From: DASPSM01 sp963800135
GTDB lineage: Bacteria; Planctomycetota; Planctomycetia; Planctomycetales; Planctomycetaceae
DNA: 64,000 nucleotides
Assembly (NCBI GenBank): GCA_963800135.1
Contig: CAWCZR010000005.1
Coordinates: 1-64,000 of the forward strand
Direction of reading: 5' to 3'
Below the pieces are notes generated by a model that was given only the letters and a program-made list of their open reading frames with translations, had not been told where the DNA came from and ran no database searches. This document shows positions 56,025-64,000 of the stretch, piece by piece (the first letter of the stretch is position 1; each line of letters starts with the position of its first letter). The position numbers and the translations under genes were made by a program.

Positions 56025-56753
56025 TCAGCGATCAGATTCCGGCGGCGGGCCGCCCGGGCCGCGCTCGCGTGGTCCTCGATCGCCCGGACGATCGTCGCCG
56101 GGGCCACCGGGTCCGCCTGGGCCACCGCCCGGGCCACGTCGCCCGCGACGACCCGGCGGGCCAACGCGTTGCCGCATCTCGTTTAAATGCTGCTTCTGCG
56201 CGTCCGTCAGCACCTTGTCGAGCTTTTCGTCGACTTCCTTCTGGAGCGCGGCGATTTGGTCCCTCTGCTCGGGAGTGAGATGCAGTTCGTCTTGCAGGAA
56301 GCTCGGCAGGATCTGCCCTGGTCGCGGCGGTCCGCCAAAACCCGGCCCGCCAAATCCCGGTCCGCCGGGGAATCCGAATCCGCGTCGGCCGCCGCCGTTC
56401 GATTGGTCTTCCGCGAGCAGCTTCGTCGCGAGGGCCGTCAACTCGTCTTTGGTGACCACGCCGTCTTTGTTGGCGTCGGCCCGATCGAATGTTCGCAGCA
56501 TACGTTCGTCGGTAATTTCGTCGCGCGTCAGTTTGCCGTCTTTGTTCTTATCGAAGGACATCAGGCGCGCCACGAAGGCATCGACGGCGGCCGGATTGGG
56601 TTTGCCCTTTGGAGCTGCGGGAGGACCATCTTCGGGCCGGCCCGGCCGGTCCGGCGGTCCTTGAGCGAAGGACGCGGACGGCAACACGGCGCCACCAATT
56701 GCCAATGCAAGGATGCCAGCTGCGTGGCGGAAAATGCGATCGAGCGAGTCCAT
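56025..56753 (-). CDS. Secreted EF-hand protein with LTxxQ-like helix and Gly/Pro-rich tail
   Basis: A 242-residue exported protein (AAGILALAIGGAVLPSASFAQ). Two EF-hands follow: DKNKDGKLTRDE and DANKDGVVTKDE. After a Gly/Pro/Phe-rich linker, LTPEQRDQIAALQKEVDEKLDKVLTDAQKQHLNEM resembles the LTxxQ helix of Spy/CpxP periplasmic chaperones. The tail is Gly/Pro/Arg-rich. It should bind calcium in the periplasm or at the surface. ATG 56753 follows GAGGACG. The convergent PQQ gene lies across the REP pair. Confidence 0.82.
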   Translation of the reverse strand: MDSLDRIFRHAAGILALAIGGAVLPSASFAQGPPDRPGRPEDGPPAAPKGKPNPAAVDAFVARLMSFDKNKDGKLTRDEITDERMLRTFDRADANKDGVVTKDELTALATKLLAEDQSNGGGRRGFGFPGGPGFGGPGFGGPPRPGQILPSFLQDELHLTPEQRDQIAALQKEVDEKLDKVLTDAQKQHLNEMRQRVGPPGRRGRRGPGGGPGGPGGPGDDRPGDRGPRERGPGGPPPESDR

Positions 56754-56908
56754 GTGAGCGTCCTCTGAAGAAACAATCGGAGCGGCCGAGCTGGGGTGCC
56801 CAACCAGAGTAACGGTCGGTTGACCGGATCCTCCACGCCGCTTTTTCACGGAGTGGCAAATTCACCGGCGAACCTGAAGTGCAGCTGATGCTGCTGGCTT
56901 CCGTCAGC

Positions 56909-57775
56909 TTAGATCCCGCCGCCGGCGTCTGGCGGCAGGCGATGGTCCATCGTCAGGGCCGGATCGTGCTCGCACGGCTTGCCGACCACCTTGGCCGGAA
57001 CGCCGGCGACCGTGCAGTGGGGCTTCACCGACGTCAAAACGACGCTGCCGGCACCGATTTTGGCGCCGGTCCCGATCTCGACGTTCCCCAGGATCTTGGC
57101 CCCGGTGCCGATCAGCACGCCGGCCCGCACCTTGGGGTGCCGGTCGCCGGTTTCCTTTCCGGTTCCGCCGAGCGTGACATCGTGCAGCATCGAGACGTCG
57201 TTCTCCACAACGGCCGTTTCGCCGATCACCACGCCCGTGCCGTGATCGATCAGGATCCCCTGCCCGATGCGGGCGGCCGGATGAATGTCGACGGCAAAGA
57301 CCTGCGAGACGCGGTTCTGCAGGAAGAGGGCCAGCGAGCGGCGATCCCGCGTCCAAAGCCAATGCGCGACCCGGTACGACTGCAGCGCCTGAAAGCCCTT
57401 GAAGTACAGAAACGGATGCGAATACGAGGTGGAGGCCGGATCGCGCTCGCGCACGGCTCGCAGGTCGGCCCGAATCGCCTCGCTGATCTGCGGCGACGCA
57501 ACGAACGCCTCATCGATCACTTCGCGGATCAGCATTTCGGAGAGGCTCGGCCCGCCGAGCTTGCCTGCCAGGTGGAAGCTAAGCGCGTCTTCCAGCGTGT
57601 CGTGCTTGAGGATCGTCGCGTAGAGGAAGCTAGCGAGGATTGATTCACGATCGACTTCGCGAGCCACCTCTTCACGGATTGCCTGCCAGACCGGATCGTC
57701 GGCGAGCTGCGCGGGCGGCCGGCGTTTGGCGCGCTTACTCGGAGAATGTTCGCTGGCGACTGGTCCCATATCCAT
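56909..57775 (-). CDS. cysE: Serine O-acetyltransferase
   Basis: A 288-residue enzyme making O-acetylserine for cysteine synthesis. The N-terminal helical domain has VWQAIREEVAREVD, DALSFHLAGKLGG and VRERDPAS-SYSHPFLYFKGFQALQSYRVAHWLW. The left-handed beta-helix has DIHPAARIGQGILIDHGTGVVIGETAVVENDVSMLHDVTLGGTGK (catalytic His in IDHGTG), then HPKVRAGVLIGTGAKILGNVEIG and VAGVPAKVVGKP. ATG 57775 is likely; another Met follows two codons on. It is longer at the C-terminus than minimal forms and may bind the OASS partner there. Confidence 0.93.
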   Translation of the reverse strand: MDMGPVASEHSPSKRAKRRPPAQLADDPVWQAIREEVAREVDRESILASFLYATILKHDTLEDALSFHLAGKLGGPSLSEMLIREVIDEAFVASPQISEAIRADLRAVRERDPASTSYSHPFLYFKGFQALQSYRVAHWLWTRDRRSLALFLQNRVSQVFAVDIHPAARIGQGILIDHGTGVVIGETAVVENDVSMLHDVTLGGTGKETGDRHPKVRAGVLIGTGAKILGNVEIGTGAKIGAGSVVLTSVKPHCTVAGVPAKVVGKPCEHDPALTMDHRLPPDAGGGI

Positions 57776-57932
57776 GTCTGGCCTCAACCCGGCTGACCTC
57801 AAGCGGAAACTGTGGGGAGCTTACCGACTGAATCATAGCAGCACGCGCGAGAAACACGAGTTGGCAGGCTGGGGGACGGAGGGGAACGCGCGCTCTGATC
57901 CCGAGGGAAAGAGGCTGCCGCAGGCGCTGGGT

Positions 57933-57950
57933 CCAGGGCCATGGCCCTGG
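57933..57950. repeat. 18-bp perfect palindrome before the CocE stop
   Basis: CCAGGGCCATGGCCCTGG reads the same on both strands. It lies just past the stop of the leftward CocE gene (57956), with no T tract, and about 160 bases before cysE. It may be a transcript end or a protein site. Confidence 0.6.
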
Positions 57951-57955
57951 CAACC

Positions 57956-59893
57956 TTACGGCATGACCAGCAGTGTCACGCTCGAGGGCCGGTCGTGCGT
58001 GTGGAAGACCCGTTCGGTTGCCTTTTGGTAGTCGCTGGCCGGGGCGCTGTAGATGTCGACGAACTTTTGCGGGTTGCGGTCGATGAGCGGAAACCAGCTC
58101 GATTGCACCTGGACCATGATCCGGTGGCCCGTGCGGAACGTGTGGCAGACATCCTGCATGTTGAACTTGATCGCGGCCGGCTGACCCGGCTCGAACGGCT
58201 CCGGTTTCTCGAAGCTCTTGCGGAACTTGCCGCGAAAGACGTCGCCCCGGACCAGTTGCTGGTAGCCCCCCATACGGACGTTGGTGGGGTTGGGCGTGGG
58301 ATCGGGATAGTCGTTCGGGTAAACGTCGATCAGCTTGACGACCCAGTCGGAGTCGGTGCCCGTTGTGGAGACGTTGAGGTCGACCTTGATCGGGCCGGCC
58401 ACGGTGGTGTCGTTGTCGAGCACGGCCGTCTCGTAGACCAGCACGTCGGGCCGCCGCGAGGCAAACCGCTGGTCGGCCGTCATGTACTCCTGCGTCATCC
58501 GCGTCGTGGTGGTTTCCTGGTAGTTGACGGGCCGTGCCGGATCGCTCAGGTATTCGTCGGCCTCGTTGGGGCTGGCCTGCGACGGCGCCTCGGTCGACAG
58601 CTTGCCGCCGGCGGACAGGTAATACGCGTGGGCTTGGGCCTGCCGGGGCGGCCAGTTTTCGTATTTGCGCCAGAGGTTCGTTCCCGTCTCGAAGACCCAG
58701 GCCTTGGGATGGTCGTAGTTGCACGCCCCTTTGAGGAAATGCTCAAAGAACGGGAACTCGATTTTTTCCCGGTAAAACTCCGAGGTCGCCGCGTTGAATT
58801 GCACGTCGCCAAGCTTCGACCCATCGCCGCGCGACCAGCCGCCGTGCACCCAGGGCCCCATCACGATGCGGTTGTCGGTCTCGGGGGAGTTCTTGAGCAC
58901 TTTGCGATAGACCTCCAGCGCCCCAAACAGATTCTCGGCGTCGTACCAGCCGCCGACCGTCATCACGGCCGGCTTGATGTTCTTGATGTGGGCGCGGATG
59001 TTGCGAGCCTTCCACCATTCGTCGTAGTTGCTGTGCTGGCAGACTTCCTTGAGGAAGGCGGTCTCGCCTTTGAAGTAGCGTTCGCTAGCCTTGCTCAAGG
59101 GGCCGAAGTTCAGGAACAGGTCGTAACCGTCGGGCGTTTCGTACTGGAAGGTCGTGTCGAACTTCTTGATCGGCTGGGGCCGCGGCCGATCGAAGAACGG
59201 CAGGAAGTTGAGCATGTGGGCGATCTGCAGCGCCCCGTTGTGGTGCCAGTCGTCGCCGATGAACCAATCGGTGACTGGCGCCTGCGGCGACGCGGCCACC
59301 AGCGCGGGATGCGCGTCGATCATTCCCGTCACGGTGTAAAAGCCGGGGTACGAGATGCCCCATTGCCCGACCTTGCCGTTGTTATTCGGGACGTGCCGCA
59401 GCACCCAGTCGATCGTGTCGTAGGTGTCGCTCGATTCGTCGATGTCTTTCTGGCCGTTCTTTTGGGCGATGTACGGTCGCATGTTGACGTACTCGCCCTC
59501 GGACATCATGCGTCCGCGGACGTCCTGCAACACGAAGATGTAGCCCGACTTGTCGAACAGCTGCGAGGGGCCGAGCCGATCGCGGTACTCGTCCCCGTAA
59601 GGGCCGACGCTGTAGGGCGTGCGGTTGAGCATGATCGGGTACTTCTGGCTCTGGTCCTTCGGGACGTAGACCTCCGTGAAGAGCCGTTTCCCGTCGCGCA
59701 TGGGGATGCGGTATTCGTACTTCGTGTACTTGGCCTTGATCTCGGCCAGATGCTTATCGTCGATAGGCCGCTGGCGCTGGGCCCAAGCGGGCGCCGCGGC
59801 ACTGGCGACGACCAGTAGCGCGACGATCAGGCGGGCGGCTGGACAGGCTTTCGGCGTGTGGCGACGAGAGACGACTTCACGAAGAGGCAGCAT
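57956..59893 (-). CDS. CocE/NonD family hydrolase (X-Pro dipeptidyl-peptidase S15 fold), copy 1
   Basis: A 645-residue exported serine hydrolase (signal LIVALLVVASAAAPAWAQ). The alpha/beta-hydrolase part starts YEYRIPMRDGKRLFTEVYVPKDQ and has the nucleophile elbow VGQWGISYPGFYTVTGM, then a cap with YDEWWKARNIRAHIKNIKPA and MGPWVHGGWSRG (His region), and the C-terminal jelly-roll domain VTTGTDSDWVVKLIDVYPND-like with HRIMVQVQSSWFPLIDRNPQ. Family members cut acyl-proline, cephalosporin or cocaine esters; the substrate here is unknown. It is the downstream copy of a tandem pair. Confidence 0.9.
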   Translation of the reverse strand: MLPLREVVSRRHTPKACPAARLIVALLVVASAAAPAWAQRQRPIDDKHLAEIKAKYTKYEYRIPMRDGKRLFTEVYVPKDQSQKYPIMLNRTPYSVGPYGDEYRDRLGPSQLFDKSGYIFVLQDVRGRMMSEGEYVNMRPYIAQKNGQKDIDESSDTYDTIDWVLRHVPNNNGKVGQWGISYPGFYTVTGMIDAHPALVAASPQAPVTDWFIGDDWHHNGALQIAHMLNFLPFFDRPRPQPIKKFDTTFQYETPDGYDLFLNFGPLSKASERYFKGETAFLKEVCQHSNYDEWWKARNIRAHIKNIKPAVMTVGGWYDAENLFGALEVYRKVLKNSPETDNRIVMGPWVHGGWSRGDGSKLGDVQFNAATSEFYREKIEFPFFEHFLKGACNYDHPKAWVFETGTNLWRKYENWPPRQAQAHAYYLSAGGKLSTEAPSQASPNEADEYLSDPARPVNYQETTTTRMTQEYMTADQRFASRRPDVLVYETAVLDNDTTVAGPIKVDLNVSTTGTDSDWVVKLIDVYPNDYPDPTPNPTNVRMGGYQQLVRGDVFRGKFRKSFEKPEPFEPGQPAAIKFNMQDVCHTFRTGHRIMVQVQSSWFPLIDRNPQKFVDIYSAPASDYQKATERVFHTHDRPSSVTLLVMP

Positions 59894-60028
59894 GGGGTCG
59901 ATTCTCCAGAGGTTGAGCGTCCAGCATATCGCAGAGGACGGGTCAGTTGCGCGCAAAATGGGCGAGCGGCGGTGTCAGCCCGCCGGTTCATTCTCCCGGC
60001 GACGCGGCAGCTCGGCCGCCCGCCCACG

Positions 60029-62021
60029 TCAGCGCGAAACAGTCCCCGTCCCGCTCAGTGACGGCATCACCATCAGCGTCACCCGCGACGCACGATCATG
60101 CGAGCGATAGACGCGTTCGGTCGCCTTGTGGTACGTGCTCGGGTCGGCGCTGTAGATGTCGACGAAGCTCTGCGGATTGCGATCGATCAGCGGAAACCAG
60201 CTCGACTGAACCTGCACCATGATCCGGTGGCCGGCGCGGAACGTGTGGCAGATGTCCTGCATTTTGAACTTGATCTCGGCCGGCTTGCCGGGCTCGAAGG
60301 CCTCCGGCTTCTCGAAGCTGTTGCGGTATTTGCCGCGGAAAGCGTCGCCGCGAACGAGCTGCTCATAACCTCCCATGTGCGTGCCGCTCGGATTCACCTT
60401 GGGATCGGGTGCGTTGTTGGGATAGACGTCGACCAGCTTGACGACCCAGTCCGAGTCGGTCCCGGAGGTGGAGACGTTGATGTCGACGCTCACCGGCCCC
60501 ACCACTGAGACGTCCTGCGCCAGCGGCTCGGTCTCGTAATCCAGCACATCGGGCCGCCGCGAGGCGAACCGCTGGTCGGCCGTCATGTACTCGCGGGTCA
60601 TCCCGGTTCCGATCATTTCCAAAAAAGGCACCGGGTGCGACGGGTCGCTGACGTATTCGTCGGACTCGTCGGCACTCTTCTCGGTGGGCGCCGTCGTCGA
60701 CAGACCGCCGTCGGCGACGAAATAGTAGGAGCGAGCCTCGGCCTCCGGGGGCGGCCAAGTCTCAAACTTGTGCCACGTATTGCCGCCGGTCTCGAAGATC
60801 CAGGTCTTGGCCTCCTCGAATTTGCCCGTGTGCTTGAGATGGTGCTCGAAGAACGGAAACTCGATTTTCGACTGGTAGTATTCGGCCGTCGGCGTGTTGA
60901 ACGTGACGTCGCCCAAGCGCGAGCCTTCGCCGCGATACCAGCCGCCGTGCACCCACGGCCCCATCACCAGGTGACTGTCGGTCGAGGGGCTGTTCTTGGC
61001 GAGGTTGCGATAAACCTCGAGCGCGCCGAACAGGTTTTCCGCGTCGTACCAGCCGCCGACGGTGAGCACGGCCGGCTTGATGTGCTTGAGGTGCGGCCGC
61101 AGGTTCCGCGCCTTCCACCACTCGTCGTAATTGGCGTGCTGACAGACTTCTTTGAGGAAGGCTGTTTCGCCCTTGAAGTAGCGGTCGCTCGCCTTGCTGA
61201 GCGGTCCCATGTGCAGGAAGAAGTTGTAGCCGTCGGGAGTGCCGAAATCGAACTTCGCGCCATAGTCCTTCACCGGCTTGGGGCGCGGCCGGTCGAACCA
61301 GGGCAGGAAGCTGATCATGTGGGCGATCTGCAGCGCCCCGTTGTGGTGCCAGTCGTCTCCCATGAACCAATCGGTGACCGGAGCCTGCGGCGACGCGGCC
61401 ACCAGGGCCGGGTGAGCGTCGATCATGCCGGCCGCCGTGTAAAAGCCCGGATACGAAATGCCCCACATGCCGACGCGACCGTTGTTGTTTGGCACGTGCT
61501 TGATCAGCCAGTCGATCGTGTCGTAGGTGTCGCTTGATTCGTCGATATCGGTTGAGCCGTTCTTGTTTTCGATGTAGGGACGCATGTTGACGAACGTCCC
61601 CTCCGACATGAACCGCCCGCGCACGTCCTGTTGGACGAAGATGTAGCCCGACTTTTCGAACAGCTCCGACGGTCCGATGTGGCCGTTGTACTGGTCGGTC
61701 CCGTACGGCCGGCAGCTGTAGGGGGTCCGCGTGAGCAGGATCGGATACTTCTGGCTGCGAGTCTTGGGGATGTAGATCGAGGTGAAAAGCTTCACCCCGT
61801 CGCGCATCGGGATTTGATACTCGTATTTCGTGTAGTGCGATTTGACGTTGTAGGCCGGCTTGTCGCTCGTGGGCCGTTTTTCGGAGGAGGTGGTCCGCCG
61901 ACGCTGGGCCCAGGCGGGCGTCGCGACTGTGGCGACGAGCGTTAGTACCAGGGCAGCGACGGAGGCGACGTGACGACGGTTCTTGCGGCAGGCGGGGCAG
62001 ATTCAAGCGGACGGACGGCAT
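60029..62021 (-). CDS. CocE/NonD family hydrolase, copy 2 (one frameshift near 61975)
   Basis: Reconstructed at 663 residues. Removing one base near the start joins MPSVRLNLPRLP to NRRHVASVAALVLTLVATV and the AWAQ cleavage site. The rest is one open frame: YEYQIPMRDGVKLFTSIYIP, VGMWGISYPGFYTAAGM (nucleophile), KHIKPAVLTVGGWYDAENLFGALEVYRN, MGPWVHGGWYRG, and the same jelly-roll end. It matches copy 1 along its whole length. The 135-base gap between them suggests one transcript. Both lack any marker of narrower substrate. Confidence 0.87.
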
Positions 62022-62308
62022 CGGGCGAGGGTCTCCGGCAAGGAACTCAGGCAGGCGAGCGGCTCCAGGGGGCGTAATCCCAGCATAAAAAGCGGCGGTT
62101 CGATTGTCGTGGGTCGCCAAGCGGTTTTTTGCGGCTCGATCGGCGAACGACCGATCACCATCCCGATTTGTCGCGAAAAGCGGGGATCGTCTGACGGAGC
62201 CTTAATGGGCGGGCCTGAAACTGGTGTTGCGGTTTCACCGCTTACGGCCAAAATACGTCGCCTTTCCCGCATGGAACGGGCCGCGGCGCCCCGAATCACG
62301 GACGATTC

Positions 62309-63807
62309 ATGAGCAGCAACACGCTTTCTCGCCCGAATGTCGGCCGGCTTCGCGCCGAGCTGGAGCGCGGGTTGTCGACGGTCAACCAGCGACCGCGCTT
62401 GTGGCTGGGCCTGCTGGTGCTGCTCTTGATCGCCCAGGTTCGTCCCTGGTGGATTCCGCAGCCCGACAGCCGCTGCTACCTGTCGATGGCCCGCAGCCTG
62501 GTCGAACAGGGGCGGATGCTGAACCTCGGGCGTGAGCATCTCTGGTACTTCCCCGGCTATCCGCTGCTCTTGACCCCGCTGTATTGGGTGAGCGAGCAGC
62601 CCGATTGGCTGATTTCCGCCTTTCAGTGGGTCGCGGCCGCCCTGTTGATGCTGGGCGTTTACCAGTGGGCCCGCCGCATCGTGCCGCAATGGGCCGTTTG
62701 GATCGCCGCCGTAAGCGCGGTGAACGCGGGCGTCTGGTTTCACGCGGCCCGCGTGCTGAGCGAAGTTCCCTTTATGTGCGCGCTCGTCTGGTCGGCCAAC
62801 GCGGGGATTTCCGCTTACCGCAGCCGGACGATATCGCGGACGATCGTGCTCACCATCGTGGCCGCCCTGCTAGTTACGGTGACCGCCATCATTCGCCCGG
62901 CGGGACTGATGCTGGCCGTCGGCTTTGGGCTGAGCCTTGGATGGCAGGCACTGCGACAGCGAACGAGCTGGCTCCGAGCCGTCGCGATCACGCTGGCGCT
63001 GGGAGTGCCGGCTTCAATCGGCGTCGTCACCTTCATGAAGATCGAGCAGTCGACCGCCACCGAGGAGTCGGCCCGCACCTACTTGAGCAACTTCGGTGAT
63101 TCGGCCCGCAGTCCGCTCGCCTCGTATCTCGAGGGCCTGCGGCTGGCGATTCGCGACAGCGGACGCGTCGTGATCCCCGGCATGTTTAAGGCTTACAACG
63201 AGACCGGTTGGCTCGACCCCAATCTCCTTATTTATGTGCCGGCCTGCCTGGTGCTGACGTGGGCCTGGTGGCGGCTGACGCGAGAGACGGCCGATCCCCT
63301 GCTGCTCGGCGTTCCCTTTTACGTGCTGTTGCACGTCGTCTATCCCTACGAGGCCGGCGCGAGGTTTTTCGTGCCGCTGTTGCCGATTTTCTTGGCCAGC
63401 CTGGCATTTCTCATCAAGCCGGGCGAGCGGCGGCGCGTGTTTGCGGTGGCGGCGTTTTGCGCGGCCCACATGCTGATCGCCGTCGTCTATTGGCTGGCCA
63501 TCGATGCGCCCGCGCTGCTGCCGAGGCCCGCCGCGGAGAGGAAATCGCCACGATCAGTCAGCGGATCAAGGCCGACAACCGTCAGGTGGCGGCCGTCGAT
63601 CTCGATGGCAACGACCTGCTGATGCTCGAGCTACAACTCGACCGCCAGGTGCCGTTGCGCGAGAAAACCATAACGGCTGACGACGAGTGGCTGGTGTCCG
63701 ACCGGCGGCTTCAACCCGTGGGCCCCTATCACCTGTCGGCGACGACCGATTCGTTCGCGCTATCACGCCGCGCAGTCGGCGGGCAGAACGCGCCGCTGGC
63801 CCAGTAG
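62309..63807 (+). CDS. GT39/ArnT-like membrane glycosyltransferase (one frameshift near 63530)
   Basis: Reconstructed at 499 residues. The first helix (WLGLLVLLLIAQV) is followed by the acidic loop WIPQPDSRCYLSMARSL, where the Asp is in the place of the catalytic residue of PMT/ArnT enzymes. About ten further helices follow, for example ISAFQWVAAALLMLGVYQWA and TIVLTIVAALLVTVTAIIRPAG. The C-terminal part, after a one-base loss, carries ISQRIKADNRQVAAVDLDGNDLLMLELQL as a soluble domain. It would use a lipid-linked sugar on the periplasmic side. It stands alone. Confidence 0.8.
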
Positions 63808-63886
63808 TCGTCGGTTTCCGTGTGATGCGGCCGCGCGAGGGCGGCCGTTACGATGCGGATCGTGCGCCAGGGACGCTGGCCACCCG

Positions 63887-64000
63887 TTATTCCGAGACTT
63901 CGGCGGGGATCACCGGGTGGGCCGCCAGGAACACCGGGCAGTGCGCGTGGGTCAGCACGTAATTCATCTCGGAGCCGCACAGGCGCCCTCTTTCCAGCGG
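63887..64000 (-). CDS. Universal stress protein family, C-terminal end (truncated by window edge)
   Basis: The last 37 codons of a leftward gene: LERGRLCGSEMNYVLTHAHCPVFLAAHP, then PAEVSE and TAA. The GS-x-NYVLTHAHCPV stretch is the ATP-binding C-terminal strand and helix common in UspA-type domains. The rest lies past base 64000, so it cannot be told whether it is stand-alone or fused to a transporter. Confidence 0.7.
   Translation of the reverse strand, partial: PLERGRLCGSEMNYVLTHAHCPVFLAAHPVIPAEVSE

Noticed and set aside
57941..59818. 625-codon open frame opposite CocE copy 1
   Set aside because: Same cause. A similar antisense frame lies opposite CocE copy 2, as expected for two paralogous sense genes.

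Overview
The window looks like chromosomal DNA from a GC-rich planctomycete, probably of the Pirellulales. The main evidence is the N-terminal LEPRVLLSA secretion motif on a large peroxidase, the many secreted proteins of planctomycete type (redoxin/cytochrome c/copper-monooxygenase fusion, EF-hand, PQQ-propeller, TPR and CocE proteins), and the mixed gene order with short translationally coupled runs. No phage, insertion sequence, CRISPR array or plasmid gene was found. A partial tRNA-Pro lies at the left edge and a partial universal stress protein at the right edge.

Layout. 0.3-3.8 kb: GroES-like co-chaperonin, secreted amidohydrolase, small lipoprotein, M81 (MlrC-type) peptidase. 3.9-8.5 kb: two overlapping secreted TPR genes, the larger with a C-terminal membrane anchor. 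8.7-11.8 kb: a four-gene overlapping operon encoding ABC ATPase, ABC-2 permease, ECF sigma factor and a single-pass membrane protein. 12.8-15.9 kb: a short decayed LEPR-type leader followed by a secreted animal-type heme peroxidase and a strong terminator. 16-18 kb: small conserved protein, receiver-like protein, BON-domain protein. 18.2-28 kb: exopolysaccharide cluster (priming sugar transferase, three glycosyltransferases, O-antigen-ligase/Wzy-like protein, Wzx flippase, 2OG-Fe(II) hydroxylase, sulfotransferase). 28-32 kb: acyl-CoA dehydrogenase, acyl-CoA ligase, PlsC acyltransferase. 32-36.7 kb: CBS protein, PurH, a small conserved protein, a GT2 and a membrane-anchored tyrosine phosphatase.

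36.7-38 kb is a repeat-rich intergenic zone around a small membrane protein gene. 38.4-41.7 kb carries three secreted hydrolases (archaemetzincin, CHAP/NlpC-like, plant-BSP-like metallopeptidase). 41.8-43.2 kb: FkbM methyltransferase and a small anchored protein. 43.3-49.1 kb: redoxin/cytochrome/Cu-monooxygenase fusion, a secreted unknown, and a large secreted unknown with low-complexity tracts. 49.5-57.8 kb: aldo/keto reductase, cytochrome P450, Ldh-family oxidoreductase, GyrI-like protein, PQQ propeller, EF-hand/LTxxQ protein, serine acetyltransferase. 58-62 kb: a tandem pair of CocE/NonD hydrolases. 62.3-63.8 kb: GT39-like membrane glycosyltransferase.

The most important caution is that 14 otherwise well-conserved genes can be read only across one to three single-base frameshifts, about 21 in total, while neighbours such as purH, the P450 and the acyl-CoA genes are intact. 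Residual indel errors explain this better than mass gene decay. Affected genes are annotated over their full reconstructed span with the shift position given. The non-genic features most worth following are REP/BIME-like palindrome pairs at two distant sites, a GTCCC-rich degenerate array, a 16-bp tandem repeat in front of the GyrI-like gene, and the tandem LEPR leaders.
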